From positions 50,786 through 114,785 of the forward strand of contig NZ_AKJM01000105.1 in assembly GCF_000282335.1 (NCBI RefSeq): a stretch of DNA of 64,000 bases, in the 5' to 3' direction. Source of the DNA: Pseudomonas sp. GM48 (lineage in GTDB: Bacteria; Pseudomonadota; Gammaproteobacteria; Pseudomonadales; Pseudomonadaceae). The position numbers were made by a program, and so were the translations under genes. Of this stretch, positions 25,610-34,081 are shown piece after piece (the stretch's first letter is position 1; each line of letters begins with the position of its first letter). The notes under the pieces were generated by a model. That model saw only the letters and a program-made list of their open reading frames with translations. It was not told the origin of the DNA and made no database searches.

Positions 25610-26191
25610 ATGAAGAAACCCCTCCACGACATGCGTCAGCACATCATTGATGTTGCCAGAACGCTCATGACCCATAAGGGCTATACGGCTGTCGGCCTGA
25701 CCGAAATCCTCGCTGCGGCTGGTGTGCCCAAAGGCTCTTTCTATCACTACTTCCGTTCCAAGGACGAGTTTGGCCAGGCCCTGCTTGATGAATACTTTCA
25801 GGAGTACATCGGGCGAGTTGATTCGTTGATGGCTGCGAAGGGGACCGGGGCTGAACGGTTGCTGGGGTATCTGCGGTATTGGGCAGAGACCCAGGCATTC
25901 GATCACAGCGATCAGAAATGCCTGGTGGTCAAATTAGGTGCGGAAGTTTGTGATCTGTCCGAAGACATGCGCGCCGTATTGGAAAAAGGCACGGAGCTGA
26001 TCATTCAGCGAATTACTCGGGGTGTTGAACTGGGGATAGCAGACGGCTCCATTGTTTTGAAAATTGAAGCACCGATGCTGGCAGAAACGCTGTATCAGAT
26101 GTGGCTAGGGGCTTCTCTGCTGGTCAAGGTAAAACGAACCAGCCAACCTTTCGAAGCTGCGCTGGAGATGAGTCAACGCCTGCTGTCATAG
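25610..26191 (+). CDS. TetR family regulator, NemR-like (first of tandem pair)
   Basis: Repressor of 193 residues. The N-terminal helix-turn-helix reads GYTAVGLTEILAAAGVPKGSFYHYFRSKDEFG. CLVVKLGAEVCDLSEDMR matches the region of E. coli NemR that holds the redox-sensing cysteine (C106 there; Cys104 here), and the second cysteine of CDLS is also present. NemR senses electrophiles and hypochlorite through that cysteine. The gene is a close relative of the next gene at 26364, evidently by duplication. The start at 25610 was chosen by alignment with that paralogue. Confidence 0.88.
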   Translation: MKKPLHDMRQHIIDVARTLMTHKGYTAVGLTEILAAAGVPKGSFYHYFRSKDEFGQALLDEYFQEYIGRVDSLMAAKGTGAERLLGYLRYWAETQAFDHSDQKCLVVKLGAEVCDLSEDMRAVLEKGTELIIQRITRGVELGIADGSIVLKIEAPMLAETLYQMWLGASLLVKVKRTSQPFEAALEMSQRLLS

Positions 26192-26325
26192 CGTCTCCCT
26201 TTTGATGCCCGTTGCTGCTTTGGTTGGTGCGGCTGGCGGGAACCGCGTGGTTACGGAACCTCACCCAGGAAAATTCTCCCTCGTGCGCCATACATCGGGC
26301 GATCGTAAATTCTTTAGAAAATCAC

Positions 26326-26340
26326 TAGACGACCGGTCTA
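26326..26340. promoter_or_regulatory. NemR-like operator upstream of second TetR gene
   Basis: TAGACGACCGGTCTA, an almost perfect palindrome that matches the NemR-type box TAGACC-centre-GGTCTA. It lies 23 bp before the second TetR start. Confidence 0.75.
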
Positions 26341-26363
26341 TTCGTGGCTAAGATCGCCTCACT

Positions 26364-26945
26364 ATGAAAAAACGTCCTATCGAAACCCGCAAACACATCA
26401 TCGATACCGCCAGGTCACTAATGACCCGCAAAGGCTTCACCAGTGTCGGTCTCGCCGAGGTAGTGGCGGCCGCCGAGGTGCCGAAGGGGTCGTTCTACCA
26501 CTATTTCAAGTCCAAGGATGAGTTCGGTCAGGCCCTGCTTGAACAGTACTTTGCCGACTACCTGGCGACTGTGGATTCCTTGTTGGCCGGCACTGCGCCG
26601 GCGGCTGATCGGTTGCTGAGTTACTTCAACTACTGGGCTCAGACCCAATGTTCCGATTTGCCGACGGACAAGTGTCTGGTGGTCAAACTCGGGGCAGAGG
26701 TGAGCGACCTTTCCGAGGGCATGCGTACGGTGCTCGACAACGGGACCCAGGCGATTCACGCCAGGCTTGAACGTTGTATCGAACAGGGACGTACCGACGG
26801 TTCGATTACCTGCAACACGCCGACACCAACCCTTGCGCAATCGCTGTATCAGATTTGGTTGGGCGCATCACTGATGGTCAAGATAGCCAAGCGTCCTGAT
26901 GCGTTTGGCGATGCGCTGAACATGGCGAAACGACTGCTGTCGTGA
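26364..26945 (+). CDS. TetR family regulator, NemR-like (second of tandem pair)
   Basis: Repressor of 193 residues, paralogous to the gene at 25610 over its full length (GFTSVGLAEVVAAAEVPKGSFYHYFKSKDEFG). The putative sensor Cys104 is kept in DKCLVVKLGAEV, but the second cysteine of the paralogue is replaced by serine (SDLSE), so the two may respond to different oxidants or with different chemistry. One operator lies just upstream and another between this gene and the Old Yellow Enzyme gene 55 bp downstream. It is the likely direct repressor of that enzyme. Confidence 0.92.
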   Translation: MKKRPIETRKHIIDTARSLMTRKGFTSVGLAEVVAAAEVPKGSFYHYFKSKDEFGQALLEQYFADYLATVDSLLAGTAPAADRLLSYFNYWAQTQCSDLPTDKCLVVKLGAEVSDLSEGMRTVLDNGTQAIHARLERCIEQGRTDGSITCNTPTPTLAQSLYQIWLGASLMVKIAKRPDAFGDALNMAKRLLS

Positions 26946-26968
26946 GCCATATTTTTTTGATTGATAAC

Positions 26969-26983
26969 TAGACGACTGGTCTA
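26969..26983. promoter_or_regulatory. NemR-like operator upstream of alkene reductase
   Basis: TAGACGACTGGTCTA, differing by one base from the site at 26326, 17 bp before the alkene reductase start codon. A repressor bound here would block its expression. Confidence 0.75.
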
Positions 26984-27000
26984 CTAATTTTGGAGTTCCT

Positions 27001-28104
27001 ATGACTGACAACAGCACTCGTACCGATTTGTTTACCCCCATCAACCTGGGTGAGATTGAACTGGCCAACCGGATCGTCATGGCGCCGGTGACCCGTAGCC
27101 GTTATGCCGAAGACGGCATTCCCAACGAGTTGCACGCCACCTATTACGCTCAACGCGCCAGCGCCGGTCTGATCGTTGCCGAAGCCACCAACATTTCTGC
27201 CCAAGGTCGCGGCTATGCCGCAACGCCAGGCATCTGGAGCGAGGAGCAGGTCGCTGGCTGGAAAAAGGTCACGGATGCGGTGCACGCCGCTGGCGGCAAG
27301 ATCGTCAGCCAACTGTGGCACGTCGGGCGCTTTTCCAGTGTTGAACTGCAGCCCAATGGTGAAGCACCTGTCGCGCCGTCGGCAATCCAGGCCGAAGGCA
27401 GCACCTATACCGTAAATGGGTTTGTCCCGGTATCCATGCCTCGCGCCCTGGAAACCGACGAAATCCCAGGGATCCTCGAGCAGTACAAGCGCGCCGCCGA
27501 AAACGCCAAACGCGCCGGTTTCGACGGTGTGGAAGTGCACTCGGCCAACAGCTATTTGCTGGACCAGTTCCTGCGTGATTCGACCAACCAGCGTACTGAT
27601 CGGTACGGCGGCTCGATTGAGAATCGTGCACGCCTGACCCTGGAAGTCACCGAGGCGATCGTCAAGATCTGGGGGAATGAGCGCGTCGGTATTCGTCTGT
27701 CGCCCGTCACGCCAGATGCCGGCAATACGCCGCCGGACAGCAATGTCATGGCGATGTACGGCTACCTGATCCAGCAGCTCAACCAGTTCAACCTGGCCTA
27801 CTTGCATTTCGTCGAAGGGGCCACCGCCACCTCGCGTGAGGTGCCGGCCGACGTGGACATGGATGCCCTGAGCGCGCAGTTCAACGGCCCGTTCATTGGC
27901 AACAACAACTACGACCTGGAGATGGCGATCGAGCGCCGTGCACAAGGCAAGATCGACGCGGTGGCCTTCGGTCGTCTGTTCATTTCCAACCCTGATCTGG
28001 TCGAGCGGCTGCGTCACGGTGCGGAGCTGACCATCGCACCGCGTGAGTCCTACTACGGCGGTGGCGCCAAGGGTTACACCGACTGGCAGAACGGTACGTA
28101 TTGA
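27001..28104 (+). CDS. nemA: Alkene reductase, Old Yellow Enzyme family (NemA-like)
   Basis: FMN-dependent ene-reductase of 367 residues that reduces activated C=C bonds of electrophiles such as N-ethylmaleimide, and some nitro compounds. Features are LFTPINLGEIELANRIVMAP, the flavin-contacting QLWHVGR, and GFDGVEVHSANSYLLDQFL with the substrate-binding His/Asn pair. These are followed by RYGGSIENR, and AFGRLFISNPDLVERL near the end. It lies 55 bp after a NemR-like regulator, as in the E. coli nemRA operon, and an operator overlaps its promoter region. Confidence 0.95.
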   Translation: MTDNSTRTDLFTPINLGEIELANRIVMAPVTRSRYAEDGIPNELHATYYAQRASAGLIVAEATNISAQGRGYAATPGIWSEEQVAGWKKVTDAVHAAGGKIVSQLWHVGRFSSVELQPNGEAPVAPSAIQAEGSTYTVNGFVPVSMPRALETDEIPGILEQYKRAAENAKRAGFDGVEVHSANSYLLDQFLRDSTNQRTDRYGGSIENRARLTLEVTEAIVKIWGNERVGIRLSPVTPDAGNTPPDSNVMAMYGYLIQQLNQFNLAYLHFVEGATATSREVPADVDMDALSAQFNGPFIGNNNYDLEMAIERRAQGKIDAVAFGRLFISNPDLVERLRHGAELTIAPRESYYGGGAKGYTDWQNGTY

Positions 28105-28135
28105 TAGCTTAGAAACAACCGCAATACCCACCGAG

Positions 28136-28158
28136 CTGCCCGGGCGCTTGACGGGCAG
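28136..28158. other. Hairpin between alkene reductase and SDR genes
   Basis: CTGCCCG/CGGGCAG stem with a nine-base loop and no T run. It may attenuate or protect mRNA ends rather than terminate. Confidence 0.4.
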
Positions 28159-28182
28159 TACTTATAAAAGAGAGGAAGCACG

Positions 28183-28926
28183 ATGAATTATCTGGAAAGC
28201 AAGACGGCGATCGTCACAGGCGGATCATCAGGTATCGGTGCGGCAACAGCCCGCGCGCTGGCAGCACAGGGTGTTCGAGTGGTGGTGGCCGCACTGGACC
28301 AACAGGGCCTGGACGCGATCGTAAGCGAGTTGAAAGGCGCTGGCGGTGAAGCCGTGGGTCGTGTCAGTGACGTCACCAACCTTGCCGACATGAAGGCTTT
28401 GGCTCAGTTTGCTGAAGAGACTTACGGGTCGGTGGATATCCTGATCAACAACGCAGGCCTGATGCTCTTTTCCCGCTGGACCGACTTGGCCGTCGATGAT
28501 TGGGAAAAGATGATCAACGTCAACATCAAGGGTTACCTCAATGCAGTAGCAGGGGTCCTGCCATTTATGTTGAAGCAGAACGCCGGTCAGATCCTCAATA
28601 TGGATTCGGTCGCCGGTCACCAGGTCGGTCCTTCTGCGGGTGTGTACAGCGCAACCAAGTTCTTTGTTCAGGCCATGACCGAGTCCATGCGCAAAGAGCT
28701 GGGTGTACAGCATGGTATTCGGGTTAACACCGTGAGCCCTGGCGTGATCAACACTGGTTGGGCAGACAAGGTCACCGATCCGGAAGGACGAAAGGCTGCC
28801 CAGGAACTGAACAAAATCGCCATTGCTCCGGAAGACATTGGTCGAGCGGTGGTCTATGCCCTCAACCAGCCTGCCAATGTCACCGTCAATGACTTGATCA
28901 TTTCGCCGACCCGACAAGATTGGTAA
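28183..28926 (+). CDS. SDR family oxidoreductase
   Basis: Classical short-chain dehydrogenase of 247 residues with TGGSSGIG near residues 12-19, NNAG near 90, and active-site serine in MDSVAGHQVG followed by YSATK. The DRxG-type charge pattern after the second strand was not clear enough to assign NAD or NADP. It follows the alkene reductase by 78 bp on the same strand, so an aldehyde or ketone product of electrophile detoxification is a possible substrate. Confidence 0.9.
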   Translation: MNYLESKTAIVTGGSSGIGAATARALAAQGVRVVVAALDQQGLDAIVSELKGAGGEAVGRVSDVTNLADMKALAQFAEETYGSVDILINNAGLMLFSRWTDLAVDDWEKMINVNIKGYLNAVAGVLPFMLKQNAGQILNMDSVAGHQVGPSAGVYSATKFFVQAMTESMRKELGVQHGIRVNTVSPGVINTGWADKVTDPEGRKAAQELNKIAIAPEDIGRAVVYALNQPANVTVNDLIISPTRQDW

Positions 28927-28951
28927 TCGGCGCTCGCTAAGGTCTGTAGAT

Positions 28952-28986
28952 ACTCAAACGCCAGCAGCCAAGAGTGGCGTTTGAGT
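28952..28986. terminator. Perfect 12-bp hairpin after SDR gene
   Basis: ACTCAAACGCCA/TGGCGTTTGAGT around an 11-base loop. A strong stem without a T run, probably the end of the nemRA-SDR unit. Confidence 0.55.
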
Positions 28987-29300
28987 GCTCAGATAGCCTC
29001 TCGCTACTCTGCATAATCATTAGACCTTTCCATGGCTCACCGTATCGTGAGTGCCGGCGGTGGCGATAGCGGTCTGGAACTCGCGACCCCTCTATTACGA
29101 ATCCTGGTAATAGCCAGGGCACCTTAGGTGCGGCGCAGCATTGCCTGTTCTTCGATACTCGCCAACAAGTCGAACGCTTCCAACAGAAACCACTAAACCA
29201 TTACCTGTGCGTACATGAAGCAGCGAGGGATGCAATGATTATGTTGCAATTTTTCTTGGTTCTGCCGCATGACGCTCGTTATGAAAACCAAGGAGGAGAT

Positions 29301-29588
29301 GTGATTGACTGTGATTTTTTCAGGGACCTTGACTTGAACAGTCTCATCGCACTAGTTGCTGTTTACGAAGAAGGTAATGTGAGTCGAGCCGCTTGTCGGT
29401 TGCACCTGACCCAGCCGGCGGTGAGCAACAAGCTGGCAGTTCTGCGTTGTTTGCTGGATGACCAACTTTTTGTGAGGAGTGCAAAAGGAGTAACACCTAC
29501 GACTGAGCTCACAGTGATGATGGCAAAAATAATACCTGCATTGGAGTTGATAGAGGGTGTGCTTAAGTGTTCACAGACAAAGGTTTAA
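29301..29588 (+). pseudogene. Truncated LysR regulator (DNA-binding domain only)
   Basis: Encodes about 95 residues with an intact LysR winged helix (DLNSLIALVAVYEEGNVSRA, TQPAVSNKLAVLRCLLDDQLF, GVTPTTE), then stops where the effector domain should begin; family members have about 300 residues. A GTG at 29301 behind AAGGAGG is the best start; an ATG at 29235 would add a poor extension. The sequence after the stop holds no continuing frame I recognise. It could still bind DNA as a short protein, but a decayed gene is more likely. Confidence 0.7.
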
Positions 29589-29727
29589 TGTATTAAATGT
29601 CGGATCGGTTATTGGCTGTATGAAGCATCCATGAGCAAGCGCTGTTCTCTGTTGATTTGCAGGTTGCTGCTAACAGAAGCAGACGCTGGACGCTCCTGTA
29701 ACTGAAGGAGCGCTCAATGTCTAAGTG

Positions 29728-29865
29728 TTAATCGATCAGTCGAACATCACCCTTCATCATCGACGCATGCCCTGGAAACGAACAGAAAAATACGTACTGA
29801 GTTCCGTCAGAAATTTTTGCGACGCCGAAACTGGTCGAATCTTTTTCGCCTGCACCTATCAGTTT
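29728..29865 (-). pseudogene. Azurin (blue copper protein) C-terminal remnant
   Basis: The minus strand encodes 45 residues ending in a proper stop: KLIGAGEKDSTSFGVAKIS, then YVFFCSFPGHASMMKGDVRL. This matches the azurin C terminus (KLIGSGEKDSVTFDV..., FFCTFPGHSALMKG) and keeps the copper ligands Cys, His and Met of that loop. The codon before the fragment is a stop, and no azurin N terminus with its His ligand was found upstream. It is the tail of a lost periplasmic electron carrier gene, evidence of deletion at this site. Confidence 0.85.
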
Positions 29866-29982
29866 TCAGTCGGCAGAACTGCCTTTACTGGGTCAGTTTT
29901 CGGTCAGCGGCAACAACAGATCAGGTTGTTGACGGAACATCGGGAACTTCGGGTAGAGGGAGGCTGTACTCCCGGAGGGGAC

Positions 29983-30009
29983 AAATGGGAACCTATTTCA
30001 GGTTCCCAT
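29983..30009 (-). terminator. Rho-independent terminator after aminotransferase gene
   Basis: Read leftward, ATGGGAACCT/AGGTTCCCAT with a five-base loop and a TTTG tail, 20 bp after the aminotransferase stop. Confidence 0.75.
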
Positions 30010-30028
30010 TAGCTTAATCGCAATGCAG

Positions 30029-31354
30029 TCAGGCGTTCGCGCGAATGCACTTACGCAGCGCTTCTACCAAGGATTCCAGCTCATCTGCGGTGGCGTCGAA
30101 AGGTGGCGCGAAGACGGCTTGGTCTCCAGACCAGCGCAAGTAGTAACCTACTTCGTAGAGTGCTTCCGTGATCCGGTGCCCGCGTATTCCGGGTTGTCCG
30201 GGTATGCTGGCGAACTCCACGCTCCCCGCGAACCCAATGTTGCGAACGTCTACCACGTTAGGCTCCGATTTCAACGAGTGCAGCAACTCCTGGAACAGGT
30301 GTTCCTTCTCTCGCACTTTGTCCGCTACGCCCTCGGAAGAAAACACGTCCAAGGCTGCTAAACCGGCTGCCACCGCCACAGGGTGAGCCGAATAGGTGTA
30401 ACCGTGGAACACGCTGTTGGTGAATTCCGGCTGATCCATGAACGTGTTGTAAATTTCGCTGGACATGATGACACCACCGAGCGGCTGAGTCCCGTTGGTG
30501 ATGGTTTTGGCGAAGGTAATCATGTCTGGGACTACACCGAAGCGCTGTGCAGCAAAGTTGGCGCCCATGCGCCCAAAGCCGCAGATCACTTCGTCGAAAA
30601 TGAGCAGGATGCCATGCTTGGTGCAAATTTCGCGCAGGCGCTGCAGGTAGCCAACAGGCGGCACGAGCACCCCGGTAGATCCGGCCATGGGCTCGACGAT
30701 CACTGCCGCAATGTTTGAGGCGTCATGCAGTGCCACCAGACGCTCCAGATCGTCAGCCAGGTGTACGCCCCAGGCAGGTTGTCCCTTGGAGAAGGCCATG
30801 TGTTCTGAACTGTGAGTATGTGGCAGATGGTCGACGCCAGGCAGGGTCAGGGTTGAAAACATCTTGCGGTTGGCAACCATACCACCGACCGAGATACCGC
30901 CAAATCCCACGCCATGGTATCCGCGCTCACGGCCGATCATTCGGGTACGACCGGCTTGGCCCTTCAGGCGGTGATAACCCAGTGCAAGCTTTAGCGCACT
31001 GTCGACCGCGTCGGAGCCACCCGTGGTGTAGAACACGTGGTTGAGTGGATCTGGAGCGAGTTCTGCAATTTTCTCAGTCAGGGCGAACGCCGCTGGGTGG
31101 CTCATATAGAACGCGGAGACATAGTCCAGTTTGGCGACTTGTTTCTGTACGGCCTCAACGATTTTCGGATGGCTATGCCCCATACCCGAACACCACAGAC
31201 CTGAAAACCCATCGAACACCTTTTTTCCTTCGGTGGTGTGCAAGTAACTGCCTTGGGCTCCGGTGATCAGGCGCGGTTTGAGCTTGAAAAGTGGATTGGG
31301 GGTGAATCCGATGAAGTAAGAATTCAGTTGTTCGGTAGTCAGCGGGGTATCCAT
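30029..31354 (-). CDS. Class III PLP-dependent aminotransferase (omega-amino acid:pyruvate type)
   Basis: Cytoplasmic transaminase of 441 residues. It has the fold-type I landmarks FDGFSGLWCSGMGHSHP, YTTGGSDAVDSALKLA, GRERGYHGVGFGG, LIFDEVICGFGRMG and the PLP-lysine segment ITFAKTITNG. Overall it matches the beta-alanine/omega-amino acid:pyruvate transaminase group, which turns a terminal amine into a semialdehyde. The start at 31354 (MDTPLTTEQL) has a GGAGGAACG ribosome site; longer in-frame starts cross the divergent promoter. It diverges from the semialdehyde dehydrogenase gene, which would take its product. Confidence 0.92.
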   Translation of the reverse strand: MDTPLTTEQLNSYFIGFTPNPLFKLKPRLITGAQGSYLHTTEGKKVFDGFSGLWCSGMGHSHPKIVEAVQKQVAKLDYVSAFYMSHPAAFALTEKIAELAPDPLNHVFYTTGGSDAVDSALKLALGYHRLKGQAGRTRMIGRERGYHGVGFGGISVGGMVANRKMFSTLTLPGVDHLPHTHSSEHMAFSKGQPAWGVHLADDLERLVALHDASNIAAVIVEPMAGSTGVLVPPVGYLQRLREICTKHGILLIFDEVICGFGRMGANFAAQRFGVVPDMITFAKTITNGTQPLGGVIMSSEIYNTFMDQPEFTNSVFHGYTYSAHPVAVAAGLAALDVFSSEGVADKVREKEHLFQELLHSLKSEPNVVDVRNIGFAGSVEFASIPGQPGIRGHRITEALYEVGYYLRWSGDQAVFAPPFDATADELESLVEALRKCIRANA

Positions 31355-31613
31355 GGGGCGTTCCTCCGGGTTCTGGTTCGTAGATGGAGAGAAGCTAACC
31401 AAGCCCGAAAGCATCGCATAGAGCCACTTTCTCTGCCTGGTTAAGACCATCTCGAACTGGCACAAGCCCGTAATAGTGCGCTCAATCGCAGGGGCTGCCC
31501 TATTTCGGTGATTATCCAAATGGCTATAAGAAGATCGAAAAAGTGGCTCTATTGCCCGGCGGCCATGACTCTTATTGTCGGTCCCAGAAATCCAACAATC
31601 TGAGGATCTGGAC

Positions 31614-33074
31614 ATGGCTGTAACACTCGACAACCCGACACTTTTTCGTAATCAGGCATTTATCGGTGGCGAGTGGACTGCTGCGCTGGATGGCCGTACC
31701 TACGAGGTACTCGACCCGTCCACTGGTGCATTTATCACCGCGGTCCCAGACATGTCTGGAGTAGAGACTGCTGAGGCCGTGGTGAGTGCCAAGGCTGCTG
31801 GCAAGGATTGGTCGGCAAAGTCCGCAAAGCAGCGTGCACGGATCTTGCGGGACTGGCACGATCTGATTCTGGCCAATAAAGAAGACCTGGCGGCACTGAT
31901 TACTCTGGAACAGGGCAAGCCATTGGCCGAAGCTCGAGCCGAAATCGATTACGGGGCGGCTTACGTTGAGTGGTTCGCTGAAGAGGCCAAGCGAATCAAT
32001 GGCGATGTCCTCCCGGCACCATCGGATGATCGCCGCATCGTTGTGATCAAGCAGCCTATCGGTGTCGTTGCAGCGATCACTCCCTGGAACTTCCCCATGG
32101 CGATGATTACTCGCAAAGTGGCCCCGGCACTGGCTGCAGGCTGCACCATAGTGGTCAAGCCGGCAGAGGATACTCCGCTGGTCGCGCTGGCTCTTGCGGA
32201 GTTGGCCCGGCAGGCAGGGGTTATCAATGGTGCTTTCAATGTGATCACCGCCGCCCGTGGGCACGAAGTGGGCGAAGTGCTGACTACTCATCCTGACGTG
32301 CGCAAGGTGTCATTCACCGGCTCTACACCAGTGGGCCGGATCCTGTTGCGACAGTGTGCTGACACCATCAAGAAAGTCTCCCTTGAACTCGGCGGCAACG
32401 CTCCCTTCATTGTCTTTGACGATGCTGATCTGGACGCAGCTGTCGCCGGCGCGATGGCTTGTAAGTTCCGAAATGGCGGGCAGGCCTGCATCAGTGCCAA
32501 TCGCATTTTCGTGCAAAGCGGTATCTACGATGCTTTCGCCGCACGCTTGAGCGCTGAAGTGAAGCAGTTGCAGGTGGGGCCGGGCACTCTATCCAGTGTT
32601 GCGCTGGGGCCGATGATCAATGGCAAGGCCATCGAGAAGATTGAGGCGCACGTAGCCGATGCGTGCACGCACGGCGCAAAAGTGCTGATCGGAGGCACCC
32701 GTCATGAATTGGGCGGCAACTTCTACGCCCCGACCGTGCTGATTGATGTAACCCCCTCAATGCTGGTCAATCGCGAAGAGACCTTTGGTCCGGTGGCCCC
32801 TCTCATTCGCTTCGAAGACGAGCGCCAGGTTGTCGAGCAAGCCAACGATACCGAGTTTGGCTTGGCGGCGTATTTCTACACCCGGGACCATTCCCGTGCC
32901 TGGCGCGTTGCCGAGCAACTGGAGTCCGGCATGGTTGGCGTTAACACCGGGCTTATCTCTAACGAAATGGCACCTTTCGGCGGCATCAAACAATCGGGAT
33001 TAGGCCGTGAAGGTTCTGCTTACGGCATCGAAGATTATCTGGAAATCAAATACATGTGCGTCGGAGGCATCTGA
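31614..33074 (+). CDS. NAD(P)-dependent semialdehyde dehydrogenase (GabD-like)
   Basis: Aldehyde dehydrogenase of 486 residues that oxidises a semialdehyde, succinate semialdehyde or a relative, to the acid. Cofactor and active-site features are ITPWNFPMAMITRK, FTGSTPVGR, catalytic Glu in LELGGNAPFIVF and catalytic Cys in NGGQACISANR. The start at 31614 follows TGAGGATCTGG. It is divergent from the class III aminotransferase and followed by an amino acid ABC importer, giving a logical uptake, deamination and oxidation path. Confidence 0.93.
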   Translation: MAVTLDNPTLFRNQAFIGGEWTAALDGRTYEVLDPSTGAFITAVPDMSGVETAEAVVSAKAAGKDWSAKSAKQRARILRDWHDLILANKEDLAALITLEQGKPLAEARAEIDYGAAYVEWFAEEAKRINGDVLPAPSDDRRIVVIKQPIGVVAAITPWNFPMAMITRKVAPALAAGCTIVVKPAEDTPLVALALAELARQAGVINGAFNVITAARGHEVGEVLTTHPDVRKVSFTGSTPVGRILLRQCADTIKKVSLELGGNAPFIVFDDADLDAAVAGAMACKFRNGGQACISANRIFVQSGIYDAFAARLSAEVKQLQVGPGTLSSVALGPMINGKAIEKIEAHVADACTHGAKVLIGGTRHELGGNFYAPTVLIDVTPSMLVNREETFGPVAPLIRFEDERQVVEQANDTEFGLAAYFYTRDHSRAWRVAEQLESGMVGVNTGLISNEMAPFGGIKQSGLGREGSAYGIEDYLEIKYMCVGGI

Positions 33075-33151
33075 CGCCAATTCCGGCAGTTGCCTTTTTG
33101 GGGAAGCTGCTTGTCCATCAGCGTGCTTGAAAACGAGCTTGGAGAACAACA

Positions 33152-34030
33152 ATGAAAACGAAGCTGCAAAAAGCCAAAAGCCTGGTAGGGATGACCCTTG
33201 CTGTAATCGCAACAGTAAGCACATTGAGTGCTCAGGCTGATCTCGAGCAGATCAAGTCACGCGGTTATATGACGGTGGCGACGGAGGACGATTACGCGCC
33301 CTACAACTTTGTGGTCAATGGCAAGCCGGAAGGTTTTCATAACGAATTGCTCACCGACCTTAAAGCCTTTGCCAAGCAGAAAGGTTTTGATGTCCGTCAG
33401 GAAATCCTGCCCTGGACTGGATTGCTGGCCTCGGTTTCCTCTGGTCAGTATGACGTTGCCTTCACTGGGGCCATCGTGACCGATGATCGTTTGCGCGTGT
33501 TCGATTTCGCTCCACCGTTCGCCACCGCCCAGCATTACTTCGTCAAGCTCAAGCGTGATGACAACATCACCCAGGACATCAAAAGTCTGTGTGGGAAAGC
33601 CGTGGGTGTGCAGGGGGGCAGTTCCTTCGAAGCGCGATTGCCAGAGCTGGTAAAAATGCTTAAGGACGCCGGCTGTGATATCGGCCAGGTGGTGAAGTAC
33701 CAGACTTATCCCGAGGCCTACGCTGACCTTGCCAATGGCCGTGTCGAATACGTTATCAATTCGCTGATCGGTGTAAACGACCTGATCAAGGCGCGGGGTA
33801 ACCTTTTCGAGAAAGGCTTCCCGGTGACCGCTGGCGGCTTCAACGCGTGGCCGGTACCAAAGAACAACCCGCAGGTGCTGCAGTTCTACACCGAGTTCAT
33901 GGATACGGTTCGCCAGAATGGTCGGCTTGCAGCTCTGCAAAAGCAATGGTTCGGTGAGTCCTTTTCCGACTTGCCTACCGGCCCTATCACCAACGTCGAT
34001 CAGTTCCACAAGCTTGCTGGTATTCAATAA
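33152..34030 (+). CDS. Polar amino acid ABC transporter substrate-binding protein
   Basis: Periplasmic binding protein of 292 residues, family 3. A signal peptide covers about residues 1-29 (ending LSAQA). The fold follows with YMTVATEDDYAPYNFVVNGK, GFHNELLTDL, YDVAFTGAIVTDDRL and YPEAYADLANGRVEYVINS. The cargo is probably a small amino acid or amine such as beta-alanine, GABA or a diamine, judged only from the neighbouring aminotransferase and semialdehyde dehydrogenase genes. Confidence 0.92.
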   Translation: MKTKLQKAKSLVGMTLAVIATVSTLSAQADLEQIKSRGYMTVATEDDYAPYNFVVNGKPEGFHNELLTDLKAFAKQKGFDVRQEILPWTGLLASVSSGQYDVAFTGAIVTDDRLRVFDFAPPFATAQHYFVKLKRDDNITQDIKSLCGKAVGVQGGSSFEARLPELVKMLKDAGCDIGQVVKYQTYPEAYADLANGRVEYVINSLIGVNDLIKARGNLFEKGFPVTAGGFNAWPVPKNNPQVLQFYTEFMDTVRQNGRLAALQKQWFGESFSDLPTGPITNVDQFHKLAGIQ

Positions 34031-34081
34031 CGCATTCTCCACGTCACGTTCAATTTCTGTGTGTTTGTGTGGAGGTGCTTC

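Larger units (their letters stand above)
29589..30028. other. Intergenic region with azurin remnant
   Basis: 440 bases between the truncated LysR gene and the aminotransferase stop. It contains a small hairpin (about CGCTCC/GGAGCG near 29691-29712), a 45-codon azurin C-terminal remnant on the minus strand, and the aminotransferase terminator. Confidence 0.65.

Noticed and set aside
26968..28131. 387-residue frame opposite the alkene reductase gene
   Set aside because: Antisense shadow of a well-identified Old Yellow Enzyme gene.
31706..31725. GGTACTCGAC stretch resembling the dnaQ junction, considered as the other attachment site
   Set aside because: It is coding sequence of the semialdehyde dehydrogenase and the match is short, so it is probably chance. 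No convincing second attachment site was found in the window.
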